A DNA stretch of 64,000 nucleotides from Dyella japonica A8 (GCF_000725385.1 NZ_CP008884.1:2542001-2606000); one strand, 5' to 3'. Counted from the stretch's first letter, positions 16,003 to 24,681 are shown. Numbers and translations are program-made. Notes: generated from the sequence alone by a model not told the origin.

Positions 16003-16487
16003 GCGTCGTGCTCCCGGCGCAGGTGCTCGCGCATGGCGCTGTCCAGGTCATGCTGGGCGCGGTCCAGTGCGGCGAGCAGCGGCCGGAGCCGGTCGCGGGT
16101 ATCATTCATCGATGAGATGGCCTTATCCAGCTCTTCCTGGACTGCCCGGGGGGCCTGGTCACGGATCCAGATGCGTTGTGCCAACAGTGAGCGCAGGCCG
16201 GCGTCCATGGCCTGGCGAGCCTCCTGTTCGCTGCTGGCGGGCAGGTCGGGATTCAGCGACATGACGGCGTGGGCCTGTTGCAGGCCGGCGCGGCAGGTCT
16301 TGAGGTCAGCTTCCAGCTTGTCGGCCAGCTCCAGCAGCTGCACCATGCTCCGGGTACGCCGATCGGCGCGGCGGCGGTAGGTGATCAGGCCGGCGCCGAC
16401 CAAGGCCGCGGCAAGGATCGCCAGCGCGGCGAGGCCGAGGATCAGGTAGGAGTTCACGGGCGGCGGGCTCGCAGAAAAGATGTCCAA
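15999..16487 (-). CDS. Small single-pass membrane coiled-coil protein of unknown function
   Basis: I do not recognise this family. It has 162 residues. After a short Ser/Pro-rich N-terminus there is one membrane helix (about residues 13-37, LILGLAALAILAAALVGAGL), then a basic stop-transfer patch YRRRADRRTR. The rest is a charged helical, probably coiled-coil region (LLELADKLEADLKTC ... ALDRAQHDLDSAMREHLRREHD). One Cys follows the membrane segment. It overlaps maf by 4 nt (ATGA), so the two are co-translated. The coding bias fits the neighbours and the frame is clean. Confidence 0.75.
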   Translation of the reverse strand: MDIFSASPPPVNSYLILGLAALAILAAALVGAGLITYRRRADRRTRSMVQLLELADKLEADLKTCRAGLQQAHAVMSLNPDLPASSEQEARQAMDAGLRSLLAQRIWIRDQAPRAVQEELDKAISSMNDTRDRLRPLLAALDRAQHDLDSAMREHLRREHDA

Positions 16488-16553
16488 AGTCTGCCGTACC
16501 GCGGCCGTTCAGGCAAAATCCGCTTTTACCTTCGTCCGGGTCCGACCAACCCG

Positions 16554-16582
16554 TTGACTTCAACGTGTTGTAATCCTAAGAT
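16554..16582 (+). promoter_or_regulatory. Strong sigma70-type promoter for yceD-rpmF
   Basis: TTGACT (16554-16559), 17-bp spacer, TAAGAT (16577-16582). A start 7-9 nt after the -10 box would fall at 16589-16591, immediately before the yceD ATG at 16592, implying an mRNA with almost no leader. Confidence 0.7.
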
Positions 16583-16591
16583 TTCACGTCT

Positions 16592-17110
16592 ATGTCCGTG
16601 ACACTGCCAGAGTCCGTGGACGCTTGGCGCATGGTCTCGGCGCGGCGTTCGTTCCAGGGGGAATTGCCCGTGGTCGCCATGAAGCGACTGGGCGAGGCCC
16701 TGGCCAGCACGGAAGGAACGGCGCAATACGAGCTGGATTTTGGTCGGGACGAGTTTGGTACGGCGTACCTCGATGTCCGCGTCCAGGCCCCGCTCACGCT
16801 GACCTGCCAGCGCTCTCTGGAGCCGTTTGTACTGCCCGTGACGGTGGATAGCCGCCTCGGGTTGATCCGCTCCGAGCGCGAAGAAGCGGCTCTGCCGCCG
16901 AATGTCGAGCCGCTGTTGATCGCCGACGACGGCAAGCTGGGCCTGCTGGATGTCATCGAAGACGAATTGTTGTTGGCATTGCCGCTGATCCCGATCAACC
17001 CGGACAGCGAACTGCCTGAAGAAGTAGTAGGTCCCGGGCCGGAGGAATCCTCCAGCGAGGGGCGTCCCGATAACCCGTTCGCGGTTTTGCGCGAACTCAA
17101 GAAACGTTGA
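16592..17110 (+). CDS. yceD: 23S rRNA accumulation protein YceD (DUF177)
   Basis: Encodes 172 residues. YceD family proteins are needed for normal 23S rRNA levels. The N-terminus (LPESVDAWRMVSARRSFQG), the LTCQRSLEPF segment, DDGKLGLLDVIEDELLLALPL and the C-terminal NPFAVLRELKK all correspond to Escherichia coli YceD. The usual CxxC is CQRS here, so the second cysteine is missing. The start is fixed by the conserved N-terminus and shows no Shine-Dalgarno sequence. rpmF follows 18 nt downstream, the standard pairing. Confidence 0.93.
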   Translation: MSVTLPESVDAWRMVSARRSFQGELPVVAMKRLGEALASTEGTAQYELDFGRDEFGTAYLDVRVQAPLTLTCQRSLEPFVLPVTVDSRLGLIRSEREEAALPPNVEPLLIADDGKLGLLDVIEDELLLALPLIPINPDSELPEEVVGPGPEESSSEGRPDNPFAVLRELKKR

Positions 17111-17128
17111 TTTAGCTGGAGACTCGCC

Positions 17129-17323
17129 ATGGCCGTTGCCAAGAGCCGCAAGACCCCGTCCACCCGCGGCATGCGTCGTTCGCACGATGCGCTGAAGACC
17201 GTGCAGCTGGCCACCGATCCGACCAGTGGCGAGGTGCACCTGCGCCACCACGTCACCAAGGATGGCTACTACCGCGGCAAGAAGGTCATCGACACCAACA
17301 CCTCGGTGGTCGAAGAGGATTGA
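17129..17323 (+). CDS. rpmF: 50S ribosomal protein L32
   Basis: Encodes 64 residues with the typical start [22 protein letters not shown]. It is the zinc-free form, since the CxxC pairs of other L32 proteins are absent, as in Escherichia coli. It is a late-assembling protein of the large subunit. TAGCTGGAGA gives a Shine-Dalgarno sequence before the ATG at 17129. Confidence 0.97.
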   Translation: MAVAKSRKTPSTRGMRRSHDALKTVQLATDPTSGEVHLRHHVTKDGYYRGKKVIDTNTSVVEED

Positions 17324-17353
17324 TCGTTCCCGCAAGGGATACGGTTCCGCACG

Positions 17354-17376
17354 GCGGCGCGATTTCGCGCCGCTTT
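17354..17376 (+). terminator. Possible terminator behind rpmF
   Basis: An 8-bp perfect GC stem (GCGGCGCG / CGCGCCGC) with loop ATTT, followed by only three T bases. The stem is strong but the T-tract is short, so termination may be partial, leaving fabH partly linked to rpmF. Confidence 0.5.
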
Positions 17377-17471
17377 GCGTTTGTGCGATCACCCACGTAA
17401 CGTTGGCGGTTTGAAAGGGGGCTGTAGCGCGAGCGCAGCGCCTTTGTCACAACCCGTCGCATGGAAAGTTA

Positions 17472-18446
17472 ATGGCCCAGATCTACGCCCGCATCACCGG
17501 CACCGGCAGCGCGCTGCCCGAGCGAGTGGTGACCAACGCCGATCTTGAGAAGATCGTCGAGACCAGTGACGAATGGATTCGCTCCCGTACCGGCATTCAG
17601 CGCCGCCACATTGCCGCTGAAGGCCAGACCACCGGCGACCTCGCCACCGAAGCCGCGGAGCGTGCCCTTGAGGCCGCTGGCGTCAAGGCGTCCGAGCTCG
17701 ACCTGATCGTGCTTGGCACGACCACGCCGGACATCATTTTCCCGTCCACCGCCTGCCTGGTGCAGCACCGCCTGGGTGCCAACGGCTGCGCGGCGTTCGA
17801 CGTCAACGCGGCTTGCTCGGGCTTTGTCTATGCCCTGGGCATTGCCGACAAGTTCATCCGCAGCGGCCAGTCCAAGAAGGTGCTGGTGATCGGCGCGGAA
17901 ACGCTGACCCGCATGATCGACTGGAACGAGCGCGAAACCTGCGTGCTGTTCGGCGACGGCGCTGGCGCGGTGGTGCTGGAAGCCTCGGAGGAGCCGGGCA
18001 TCTATGCCACGCTGCTGCACGCCGATGGCGGTTTCAAGCACTTGCTGTTCAACCCGGTTGGCGTGTCCGTTGGTTTCAAGGACGAGCCGAACCACGGCGT
18101 GCGCATCAACATGTCCGGCCGCGAAGTGTTCAAGGTCGCGGTGAAGACGCTGGATTCGCTGGTCGACGAAACCCTGCAGGCCGCCGGCATGGAAGCCTCG
18201 CAGATCGACTGGCTGATTCCGCACCAGGCCAACCTGCGCATCATCGAGGCGACGGCCAAGCGCCTGAACATGCCGATGGAGCAGGTCATCGTGACCGTGC
18301 AGGAGCACGCCAACACCTCGTCGGGTTCCGTGCCGCTGGCGCTGGATTACGCGGTGCGTTCGGGCCAGGTGAAGCGTGGCCAGAATCTGCTGCTGGAGGC
18401 CTTTGGTGGTGGTTTCACCTGGGCGTCGGCCTTGCTGCGTTACTGA
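17472..18446 (+). CDS. fabH: Beta-ketoacyl-ACP synthase III
   Basis: Condenses acetyl-CoA (or another acyl-CoA primer) with malonyl-ACP to start fatty-acid synthesis. Encodes 324 residues with the full Cys115 (AACSGF), His251 (IPHQANLRI), Asn281 (HANTSSGS) triad. It sits 148 nt after rpmF; plsX, which occupies this gap in many bacteria, is absent. A terminator and an inverted-repeat element follow, so fabH may be partly uncoupled from fabD. Confidence 0.96.
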   Translation: MAQIYARITGTGSALPERVVTNADLEKIVETSDEWIRSRTGIQRRHIAAEGQTTGDLATEAAERALEAAGVKASELDLIVLGTTTPDIIFPSTACLVQHRLGANGCAAFDVNAACSGFVYALGIADKFIRSGQSKKVLVIGAETLTRMIDWNERETCVLFGDGAGAVVLEASEEPGIYATLLHADGGFKHLLFNPVGVSVGFKDEPNHGVRINMSGREVFKVAVKTLDSLVDETLQAAGMEASQIDWLIPHQANLRIIEATAKRLNMPMEQVIVTVQEHANTSSGSVPLALDYAVRSGQVKRGQNLLLEAFGGGFTWASALLRY

Positions 18447-18469
18447 TTGCTGTTCATTGCCGTACCGAA

Positions 18470-18496
18470 GAAAAGCCGCCTGCTGGGCGGCTTTTC
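18470..18496 (+). terminator. Intrinsic terminator behind fabH
   Basis: GAAAAGCCGCC, loop TGCT, GGGCGGCTTTTC, followed by TTTG. The stem is 11 bp with one imperfect closing region. Confidence 0.75.
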
Positions 18497-18502
18497 TTTG
18501 CT

Positions 18503-18624
18503 CGTCATTCCGGCGCAGGCCGGAATCCAGTAGCGACAGAGGGTGATTTTCGCGAGTGGGCATCAGCGGCTCGCGAAAACCCAGGCGCGACCGTCACTGG
18601 ATTCCGGCCTGCGCCGGAATGACG
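18503..18624. repeat. 122-bp nested inverted-repeat element
   Basis: Outer arms of 29 nt (18503-18531 and 18596-18624) are perfect reverse complements and begin CGTCATTCCGGCGCAGGCCG. Inside lies a second perfect 10-bp inverted repeat (TTTTCGCGAG at 18547-18556, CTCGCGAAAA at 18570-18579). No coding capacity. The outer arm looks like a widely dispersed proteobacterial REP-type sequence. It is located between fabH and fabD. Confidence 0.85.
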
Positions 18625-18747
18625 GGTAGGAAGGTCCGTTAGTACCCAAAAAAGGCTGCCGAAGCCCCACTTTCAACCAAATACAGCTGCGTATGGCAGT
18701 CAATGCTGGCACCATTCCGTTTTTCGTTTTCGGACATCCCTTCACCC

Positions 18748-19695
18748 ATGACCCAGACCGCCGCCAACCTCGCTTTCGTTTTCCCGGGCCAGGGTTCGCA
18801 ATCCGTCGGCATGCTGGCCGAGCTGGCCGCTGTGCATCCGGAAGTGAAGGCCACCTTCGACGAGGCGTCGCAGGGCGCGGGCGTGGACCTGTGGGCGCTC
18901 AGCCAGCAGGGGCCGGAAGAAGATCTCAACCGCACGGAAAACACCCAGCCGGCCTTGCTGGCGGGCAGTGTGGCCGTGTGGCGCGTGTGGCAGAAGCTGG
19001 GTGGCGCGCAGCCGGCGCAGCTGTCCGGTCACAGCCTGGGTGAGTACAGCGCGCTGGTGTGCGCTGGTGCGCTGTCGCTGCATGATGCCGCCGCGCTGGT
19101 TGCCGAGCGTGGCCGCCTGATGCAGGCCGCCGTGCCGCCGGGCGTGGGTGCCATGGCCGCCATCCTGGGTGGTGACGATGCGCAGATTGCGGCCGTGTGT
19201 GAAGAAGTGGCGCAGGGGCAGGTGGTGTCGCCCGCCAACTTCAATTCGCCAGGCCAGCTCGTGATCGCGGGCAATGCCGAGGCGGTGGACCGCGCGCTGG
19301 CCAAACTGGCCGAGCTGGGTGTGAAGAAGGCCATCAAACTGGCCGTGTCCGTGCCGTCCCACTGTGCGCTGATGCGTGAGGCGGCGGATCGCCTGGGTGA
19401 GCGCATGGCGTCGATCCCGTGGGCGCTCCCGTCGATTCCGGTGGTGCAGAATGCCGAAGCGCGCAGCTACGGCACGCTGGAGGACATTCGCGGCGCGCTG
19501 CAGCGCCAGCTCTATCTGCCGGTGCGCTGGACGGAGTGCGTGCAGGCGTTGGTCGCAGGTGGTGCGACGCGCATGGCCGAAGCTGGTCCGGGCAAGGTGC
19601 TCGCTGGCCTGATCAAGCGCATCGACAAGAGCGTCGAGGCGCGCGCCATCGGTACGCCGGCCGAACTGGACGCCACTCGCACCGAGTGGGCGTGA
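18748..19695 (+). CDS. fabD: Malonyl-CoA:ACP transacylase
   Basis: Transfers malonyl groups from CoA to ACP for fatty-acid elongation. Encodes 315 residues. The N-terminal FVFPGQGSQSVGM and the nucleophile motif GHSLGEYSALV (Ser96) are typical, with a later catalytic His in VPSHCALM. The ATG at 18748 matches the family N-terminus; the in-frame upstream start at 18703 adds unrelated residues. About 120 AT-richer bases upstream, after the repeat element, are likely to hold its own promoter. Confidence 0.96.
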   Translation: MTQTAANLAFVFPGQGSQSVGMLAELAAVHPEVKATFDEASQGAGVDLWALSQQGPEEDLNRTENTQPALLAGSVAVWRVWQKLGGAQPAQLSGHSLGEYSALVCAGALSLHDAAALVAERGRLMQAAVPPGVGAMAAILGGDDAQIAAVCEEVAQGQVVSPANFNSPGQLVIAGNAEAVDRALAKLAELGVKKAIKLAVSVPSHCALMREAADRLGERMASIPWALPSIPVVQNAEARSYGTLEDIRGALQRQLYLPVRWTECVQALVAGGATRMAEAGPGKVLAGLIKRIDKSVEARAIGTPAELDATRTEWA

Positions 19696-19766
19696 GTTTT
19701 CCGGTATCGCATACATTCAAACGGGTTGGGTCGAACGATGCCTGGCCCATCAAAGGGAAATGACAG

Positions 19767-20510
19767 ATGAGCAAGCCTCTGCAAGGTGAAATCGCCCTCG
19801 TGACCGGCGCCAGTCGTGGCATCGGCGCAGCCATTGCCGATGAACTCGCAGCGCAGGGCGCCACCGTCATCGGTACGGCGACCAGCGAGAGCGGTGCGGC
19901 GGCGATCGGCGAGCGTCTCGCTGCGAACGGCGGTCATGGCCGTGTGCTCAATGTGACCGAGGGCGCCTCCATCGAGACGCTTATCGATGGCATCACCAAG
20001 GAATTCGGCGCCGTGTCGATCCTGGTCAACAACGCCGGCATCACGCGCGACCAGCTGCTGATGCGCATGCGCGACGAAGACTGGCAGGCCATCCTCGATA
20101 CCAACCTCACCTCGGTGTATCGTGCCTCCAAGGCGGTGATGCGCGGCATGATGAAGGCGCGCAAGGGCCGCATCATTTCGATCGCATCCGTGGTGGGTGT
20201 CACCGGCAATCCGGGGCAGGCGAACTACGCCGCGGCCAAGGCCGGCATCATCGCGTTCTCCAAGTCGCTGGCGCGCGAAATCGGCTCGCGTGGCATCACG
20301 GTGAACGTGGTGGCGCCGGGCTTTATCGATACGGACATGACGCGCGCACTGCCCGAAGACGCTCGCCAGGCACTGCTCGGCCAGATCGCGCTGGGCCACC
20401 TGGGTCAGGCGTCCGATATCGCGAAGGCAGTTGGCTTCCTGGCGTCCCCGGCGGCGGCCTACATCACGGGCGAGACCCTGCATGTCAATGGCGGCATGTA
20501 CATGCCGTAA
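19767..20510 (+). CDS. fabG: 3-oxoacyl-ACP reductase
   Basis: NADPH-dependent reductase of the elongation cycle. Encodes 247 residues of the short-chain dehydrogenase family: cofactor motif GASRGIG (residues 14-20), NNAG (88-91), and catalytic Ser141, Tyr154 and Lys158 (YAAAK). The C-terminus YITGETLHVNGGMYM is the usual FabG ending. Spacing of 71 nt from fabD and a leader of about 300 nt before acpP follow the common fabDG-acpP layout. Confidence 0.97.
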   Translation: MSKPLQGEIALVTGASRGIGAAIADELAAQGATVIGTATSESGAAAIGERLAANGGHGRVLNVTEGASIETLIDGITKEFGAVSILVNNAGITRDQLLMRMRDEDWQAILDTNLTSVYRASKAVMRGMMKARKGRIISIASVVGVTGNPGQANYAAAKAGIIAFSKSLAREIGSRGITVNVVAPGFIDTDMTRALPEDARQALLGQIALGHLGQASDIAKAVGFLASPAAAYITGETLHVNGGMYMP

Positions 20511-20813
20511 GGCGTGAAGAAAGGGCGCCAAGCCCTTATTACGTCCTTCTTTTGTTTGAAACGGCCGGATGGCCTTCCCGCATCGTGGGAGGGCGGTCCG
20601 GTGCGCCGGCACGGGCCGGCTTAACAAGGAGTTGTCGCAAGCGGCATCGTTTTAGGCGACAATTGCTTCTTTCGCGCCGGTCCCGTGGCCTGCGTACAAC
20701 CATCGCTGGCGGATCGTGGCGGCCTTGAGGCTTAGCCACTACAATCCGCCGGTCATATGCCGGCCACGGGCCGGTGTTGATCAGGTAACTACTCCTTGGG
20801 AGGTATTGGCAAC
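20511..20813 (+). promoter_or_regulatory. fabG-acpP intergenic region with structured leader
   Basis: 303 bases without a gene. It contains a short hairpin just after fabG (AAGGGC / GCCCTT, 20521-20537), a dyad TTGTCGC (20632-20638) with GCGACAA (20656-20662), a -10-like TACAAT (20740-20745) without a convincing -35 box, and two copies of a GC-rich hairpin core with CACGGGCCGG (around 20605-20619 and 20760-20774). The acpP Shine-Dalgarno GGGAGG lies near its end. It probably holds a strong separate acpP promoter. Confidence 0.45.
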
Positions 20814-21053
20814 ATGAGCACCATCGAAGAGCGCGTCAAGAAAATCGTCATCGAGCAGCTGGGCGTGAAGGAAGAGGAAGTCACGGCGAACGCTTCGTTC
20901 GTGGACGATCTGGGCGCTGATTCGCTGGACACCGTTGAACTGGTGATGGCTCTCGAGGAAGAGTTCGAGACCGAGATTCCGGACGAAGAAGCCGAGAAGA
21001 TCACCACGGTGCAGCAGGCTGTCGATTACATCAAGGCCCACACCAAGGAGTGA
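20814..21053 (+). CDS. acpP: Acyl carrier protein
   Basis: Encodes 79 residues, highly acidic. The 4'-phosphopantetheine attachment site is Ser37 in [10 protein letters not shown]. It carries growing acyl chains for fatty acid, lipid A and other pathways. The ATG at 20814 has a strong GGGAGG Shine-Dalgarno upstream, fitting its known high expression. The surrounding order fabG-acpP-fabF is universal in gammaproteobacteria. Confidence 0.98.
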   Translation: MSTIEERVKKIVIEQLGVKEEEVTANASFVDDLGADSLDTVELVMALEEEFETEIPDEEAEKITTVQQAVDYIKAHTKE

Positions 21054-21069
21054 TCGCTCCGATGCGGCG

Positions 21070-21138
21070 GACGCATCCTGACGATGCGTCGGTCCACTAG
21101 CGATACCGGAAGCTGCGCCACATTGGCGCAGTTTTCGT
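21070..21138 (+). promoter_or_regulatory. Two hairpins between acpP and fabF
   Basis: GACGCATC-CTGAC-GATGCGTC (about 21070-21090) and CTGCGCC-ACATT-GGCGCAG (about 21114-21132), the second followed by TTTTCGTTT. The second looks like a partial terminator that could set the acpP to fabF transcript ratio. Confidence 0.55.
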
Positions 21139-21269
21139 TTCTGCATTTTGCAACGTCCGATCCCGTATGGTGCGCGCTGCGCACGACGTGGCCCGGACGA
21201 CGTGGCCGCGAATAGCACAGATCCCCTGTCCCTATCGACAGTGCCACGGAAACACGAGGGAAGATCAGC

Positions 21270-22508
21270 ATGAGCAAACGACGTGTGGTTGTAACCGGCC
21301 TCGGCATCATTTCGCCGGTCGGCAACGATATCGCGACCGCCTGGGACAACATCCTCAAGGGCGTGAGCGGCATTGGCGCGGTTACCCATTTCGACGCTAC
21401 CGCCTATGCCACGCGCATCGCCGGTCAGGTCCGTGATTTCGACCCGGCGCAGTGGATTGCCCCGAAAGAGATCAAGAAGATGGATCCGTTCATCCACTAC
21501 GGCATCGCCGCGGGCACGCAAGCCCTGCGCGACTCCGGCCTGGAAGTGACGGAAGCGAACGCGCCGCGCATCGGCGTGGCCGTGGCCGCCGGCATCGGTG
21601 GCCTGCACACCATCGAGCACACCTCGATCGAACTGCACGACAAGGGGCCGCGCCGCGTGTCGCCGTTCTTCGTGCCGTCGTCGATCATCAACATGGTGTC
21701 CGGCCACCTGTCGATCATGAATGGCCTGAAGGGCCCGAACATCGCGTGCGTGACCGCGTGCACCACCGGTACGCACAACATCGGCCTGGCCGCGCGCATG
21801 ATCCAGTACGGCGATGCCGACGTCATGATCGCCGGCGGTGCCGAGTTCGCCACCACCGGCACGGCGATGGCGGGCTTTTGCTCGGCCAAGGCCATGTCCA
21901 CCCGCAACGACGAGCCGACCAAGGCCAGCCGTCCGTGGGACAAGGACCGTGACGGTTTCGTGCTGTCTGACGGCGCCGGCGTGCTGGTGCTAGAAGAGTA
22001 CGAACATGCCAAGGCCCGTGGCGCGAAGATCTACGCCGAGCTCGTTGGCTTCGGCATGAGCGGCGATGCGTTCCACATCACCGCGCCCAGCGAGGGTGGC
22101 GAGGGTGCGGCGCGCAGCATGGAAACCGCACTGAAGGACGCGGGCCTCAACCCGACCGACGTGCAGTACATCAACGCGCACGGCACCTCGACGCCGCTGG
22201 GCGACCTGGGTGAAGTGCTGGCCGCCAAGCGCGTGTTCGGCGACCACGCCTACAAGCTGGCCATGAGCTCGACCAAGTCGGCGACCGGTCATCTGCTCGG
22301 TGCGGCCGGTGGCGTGGAGGCGATCTTTACCATCCTGGCGCTGCGCGACCAGGTGCTGCCGCCCACCATCAACCTCGACGAGCCGGGCGAAGGCTGCGAC
22401 CTCGACTTCGTGCCGCACACCGCGCGCGAGGCCAAGTTCGACGTGGCCATCTCCAACTCGTTCGGCTTCGGCGGCACCAACGGCACACTCGCCTTCCGTC
22501 GCGTGTGA
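21270..22508 (+). CDS. fabF: Beta-ketoacyl-ACP synthase II
   Basis: Elongating condensing enzyme. Encodes 412 residues. The active-site Cys164 lies in [10 protein letters not shown], and the two histidines lie in [11 protein letters not shown] and [12 protein letters not shown]. The C-terminus [14 protein letters not shown] is typical KAS. It has a 216-nt upstream gap and a 4-nt overlap with pabB (GTGA), the start of a tightly packed run through holB. Confidence 0.97.
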   Translation: MSKRRVVVTGLGIISPVGNDIATAWDNILKGVSGIGAVTHFDATAYATRIAGQVRDFDPAQWIAPKEIKKMDPFIHYGIAAGTQALRDSGLEVTEANAPRIGVAVAAGIGGLHTIEHTSIELHDKGPRRVSPFFVPSSIINMVSGHLSIMNGLKGPNIACVTACTTGTHNIGLAARMIQYGDADVMIAGGAEFATTGTAMAGFCSAKAMSTRNDEPTKASRPWDKDRDGFVLSDGAGVLVLEEYEHAKARGAKIYAELVGFGMSGDAFHITAPSEGGEGAARSMETALKDAGLNPTDVQYINAHGTSTPLGDLGEVLAAKRVFGDHAYKLAMSSTKSATGHLLGAAGGVEAIFTILALRDQVLPPTINLDEPGEGCDLDFVPHTAREAKFDVAISNSFGFGGTNGTLAFRRV

Positions 22509-23857
22509 CCTTGTTTCATCGACGTACCCTGCACGGCCGGCGCGATCTGCTCGCGCCGGCCGCTGCATTTCCGGAGCGCTATCCGGGCCTGCTGCAGAGC
22601 GTGACGCATGGCACGCCGCAGTCGCGCTACGACATCCTTTTTGCGTTTCCGCAGGAAACCCTGGCCTTGCTGGCCGATGGCCGGCTCGTCGACGGACAGG
22701 GACATCCGCGGGAAGGCCGTTTTCTCGACGCGCTCGACGACGCGTGGCGTGCGGAGCGTCTGCCGCGTGAGGCGTCCATCGACCTACCGTTCCATGGCGG
22801 ATGGCTGCTGCTGCTGGCCTATGAGCTCGTCGGCGAGATAGAGAGCCGCCTGCGACTGCGTTCGTCCGACGTGTTGCCAACCGCCATGGCCTTGCGTTGC
22901 CCGGCGGCGGTGATCGTCGATCACGCGCGCGGTTGTACGGTATTGGTGGCCGAAGAGGGCAGCCAGTCGCTGCTCGACGTCATGGAGGCAGATCTCGCCG
23001 CTTCCGTTGACGTGCCTGCGCTGCCAGCGCCGGACGCGTGCGAAGAAGACACGCCGACCTTGTTCCTTGATGGTGTCGCCCGTATTCACGAGCACCTGCA
23101 CGCGGGCGACATCTTTCAGGTCAATCTGTCGCGTGCATGGCGTGCGCACTACGCGACGCCGCCGACGCCCGCGCAGTTGTACCAGTCGTTGCGGCAAGCC
23201 AATCCTGCCCCCTTTGCCGGTTTGTTCCAACAGCCAAACTGGGCGGTCGTGAGTTCGTCGCCGGAACGCCTGGTGGAAGTACGCAACGGCCTGGCGCAGA
23301 CGCGCCCGATCGCGGGCACGCGTCCGCGCACACCGGGTGATGACGACGTGGAGCGCATCCGTGAACTCAGCACGCATCCGAAGGAGCGCGCGGAGCACGT
23401 CATGCTGATCGATCTCGAGCGCAACGACCTGGGTCGCGTCTGCGTGCCGGGAACGGTCGAGGTCAACGAGCTGATGGTGGTGGAAAGCTACGCGCACGTG
23501 CATCACATCGTGTCGAACGTGCGTGGCCGCCTGCGCGACGATGTGACGCCGGGCGAGGTCATCGCGGCCACGTTCCCCGGCGGCACCATCACCGGCTGTC
23601 CCAAGGTGCGCTGCATGGAGATCATCGCGGCGCTGGAGGATGCGCCGCGCGGCGCCTATACCGGCGCGTTGGGTTATCTCGACCGCAATGGCGATCTGGA
23701 TCTGAACATCCTCATTCGCACCTTCACCCTGGCGGGCTCTGACGTCACCTTGCGCGCGGGTGCTGGCATCGTGGCCGACTCGGTGGCGGAGAAAGAGCTG
23801 GACGAGACGCGCGCCAAGGCGCGGGGTCTGCTTCGCGCGCTGGGAGTGCAGGGCTGA
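22505..23857 (+). CDS. pabB: Aminodeoxychorismate synthase component I
   Basis: Converts chorismate plus ammonia to 4-amino-4-deoxychorismate in folate synthesis. Encodes 450 residues from a GTG start that overlaps fabF by 4 nt. The C-terminal chorismate-binding domain shows [30 protein letters not shown] and [15 protein letters not shown]. The usual PabB motif PIKGT is PIAGT here (Ala270), as in anthranilate synthase TrpE and some PabB proteins. The adjacent pabC makes a PabB assignment much more likely than TrpE. No glutaminase partner (PabA) is encoded nearby. Confidence 0.9.
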   Translation: MTLFHRRTLHGRRDLLAPAAAFPERYPGLLQSVTHGTPQSRYDILFAFPQETLALLADGRLVDGQGHPREGRFLDALDDAWRAERLPREASIDLPFHGGWLLLLAYELVGEIESRLRLRSSDVLPTAMALRCPAAVIVDHARGCTVLVAEEGSQSLLDVMEADLAASVDVPALPAPDACEEDTPTLFLDGVARIHEHLHAGDIFQVNLSRAWRAHYATPPTPAQLYQSLRQANPAPFAGLFQQPNWAVVSSSPERLVEVRNGLAQTRPIAGTRPRTPGDDDVERIRELSTHPKERAEHVMLIDLERNDLGRVCVPGTVEVNELMVVESYAHVHHIVSNVRGRLRDDVTPGEVIAATFPGGTITGCPKVRCMEIIAALEDAPRGAYTGALGYLDRNGDLDLNILIRTFTLAGSDVTLRAGAGIVADSVAEKELDETRAKARGLLRALGVQG

Positions 23858-24681
23858 TGGCCGGCCGCGTGCTGGTCAATGGTGAAGCCGCGACTGCCGT
23901 TTCCGTTTTCGATCGTGGCCTGTCCTATGGGGATGGCCTGTTTGAAACCATTCGCTTTGCGCATGGCGCAGCGCCGCTGTGGTCGCGACACATGGATCGC
24001 CTGCGCGACGGTTGCCGCCGCTTGCGGCTGCCCACGCCGGATATCGCCGCGCTGCAGGGCGAGGCGATGGCGATGGCCGCCGGCATGGATCATGCGGTGG
24101 TGCGCATCACCCTTACGCGTGGCCTCGGCGAGCGGGGTTATGCGCCGCCGGCATCGCCGGTGATGACGCGGATCGTGGCTGGTTTCAAGGCGCCGCTGAT
24201 GGGCGGCGATGCGTATGTGGCGGGCGTCCGCGTGCGTTGGTGCGACACGGCGTTGGCGCTGCAGCCATTGCTGGCGGGGCTGAAGCACCTCAACCGGCTG
24301 GAACAGGTGCTGGCCCGCGCCGAATGGTCCGATCCTGCCGTGGCGGAAGGCCTGATGCGTGATGTCGACGGCCGGGTGATTTCCGGCACCATGACCAACC
24401 TGTTCGCGGTGCTGGATGGTCAGCTCGTGACACCGGCGCTGGACCGCTGCGGGGTCGCCGGTGTGGCCAGGGCGGAAGTCCTGGTCGCCATGCCCGAGGT
24501 ACGTGTCAGGGAGCTGCGACCGGAAGACCTTGCAAGGGCCGATGAGGTCTTCCTCAGTTCCAGCGTCCGGGGCATTCTGCCTGTTCAGGCCGTGGGCGAT
24601 ACCGTGTATGGTCCCGGCCCGGTGACCCGCGCCTTGCAGCAGCACTGGCGCGGCCTGGGATTTCCGATGGAGCAGGCATGA
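23857..24681 (+). CDS. pabC: Aminodeoxychorismate lyase
   Basis: PLP-dependent lyase that converts aminodeoxychorismate to p-aminobenzoate and pyruvate. Encodes 274 residues of class IV aminotransferase fold: DRGLSYGDGLFETIRF near the N-terminus, the PLP-lysine region GLKHLNRLEQV, and GTMTNLFAV. It starts on the last base of the pabB stop (TGATG) and overlaps mltG by 4 nt. Position before mltG-tmk-holB matches the Escherichia coli order. Confidence 0.95.
   Translation: MAGRVLVNGEAATAVSVFDRGLSYGDGLFETIRFAHGAAPLWSRHMDRLRDGCRRLRLPTPDIAALQGEAMAMAAGMDHAVVRITLTRGLGERGYAPPASPVMTRIVAGFKAPLMGGDAYVAGVRVRWCDTALALQPLLAGLKHLNRLEQVLARAEWSDPAVAEGLMRDVDGRVISGTMTNLFAVLDGQLVTPALDRCGVAGVARAEVLVAMPEVRVRELRPEDLARADEVFLSSSVRGILPVQAVGDTVYGPGPVTRALQQHWRGLGFPMEQA

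Noticed and set aside
22505..23857. Assignment of the chorismate enzyme as anthranilate synthase TrpE because of PIAGT
   Set aside because: The direct overlap with pabC and the absence of trp genes argue for PabB; length also matches PabB.
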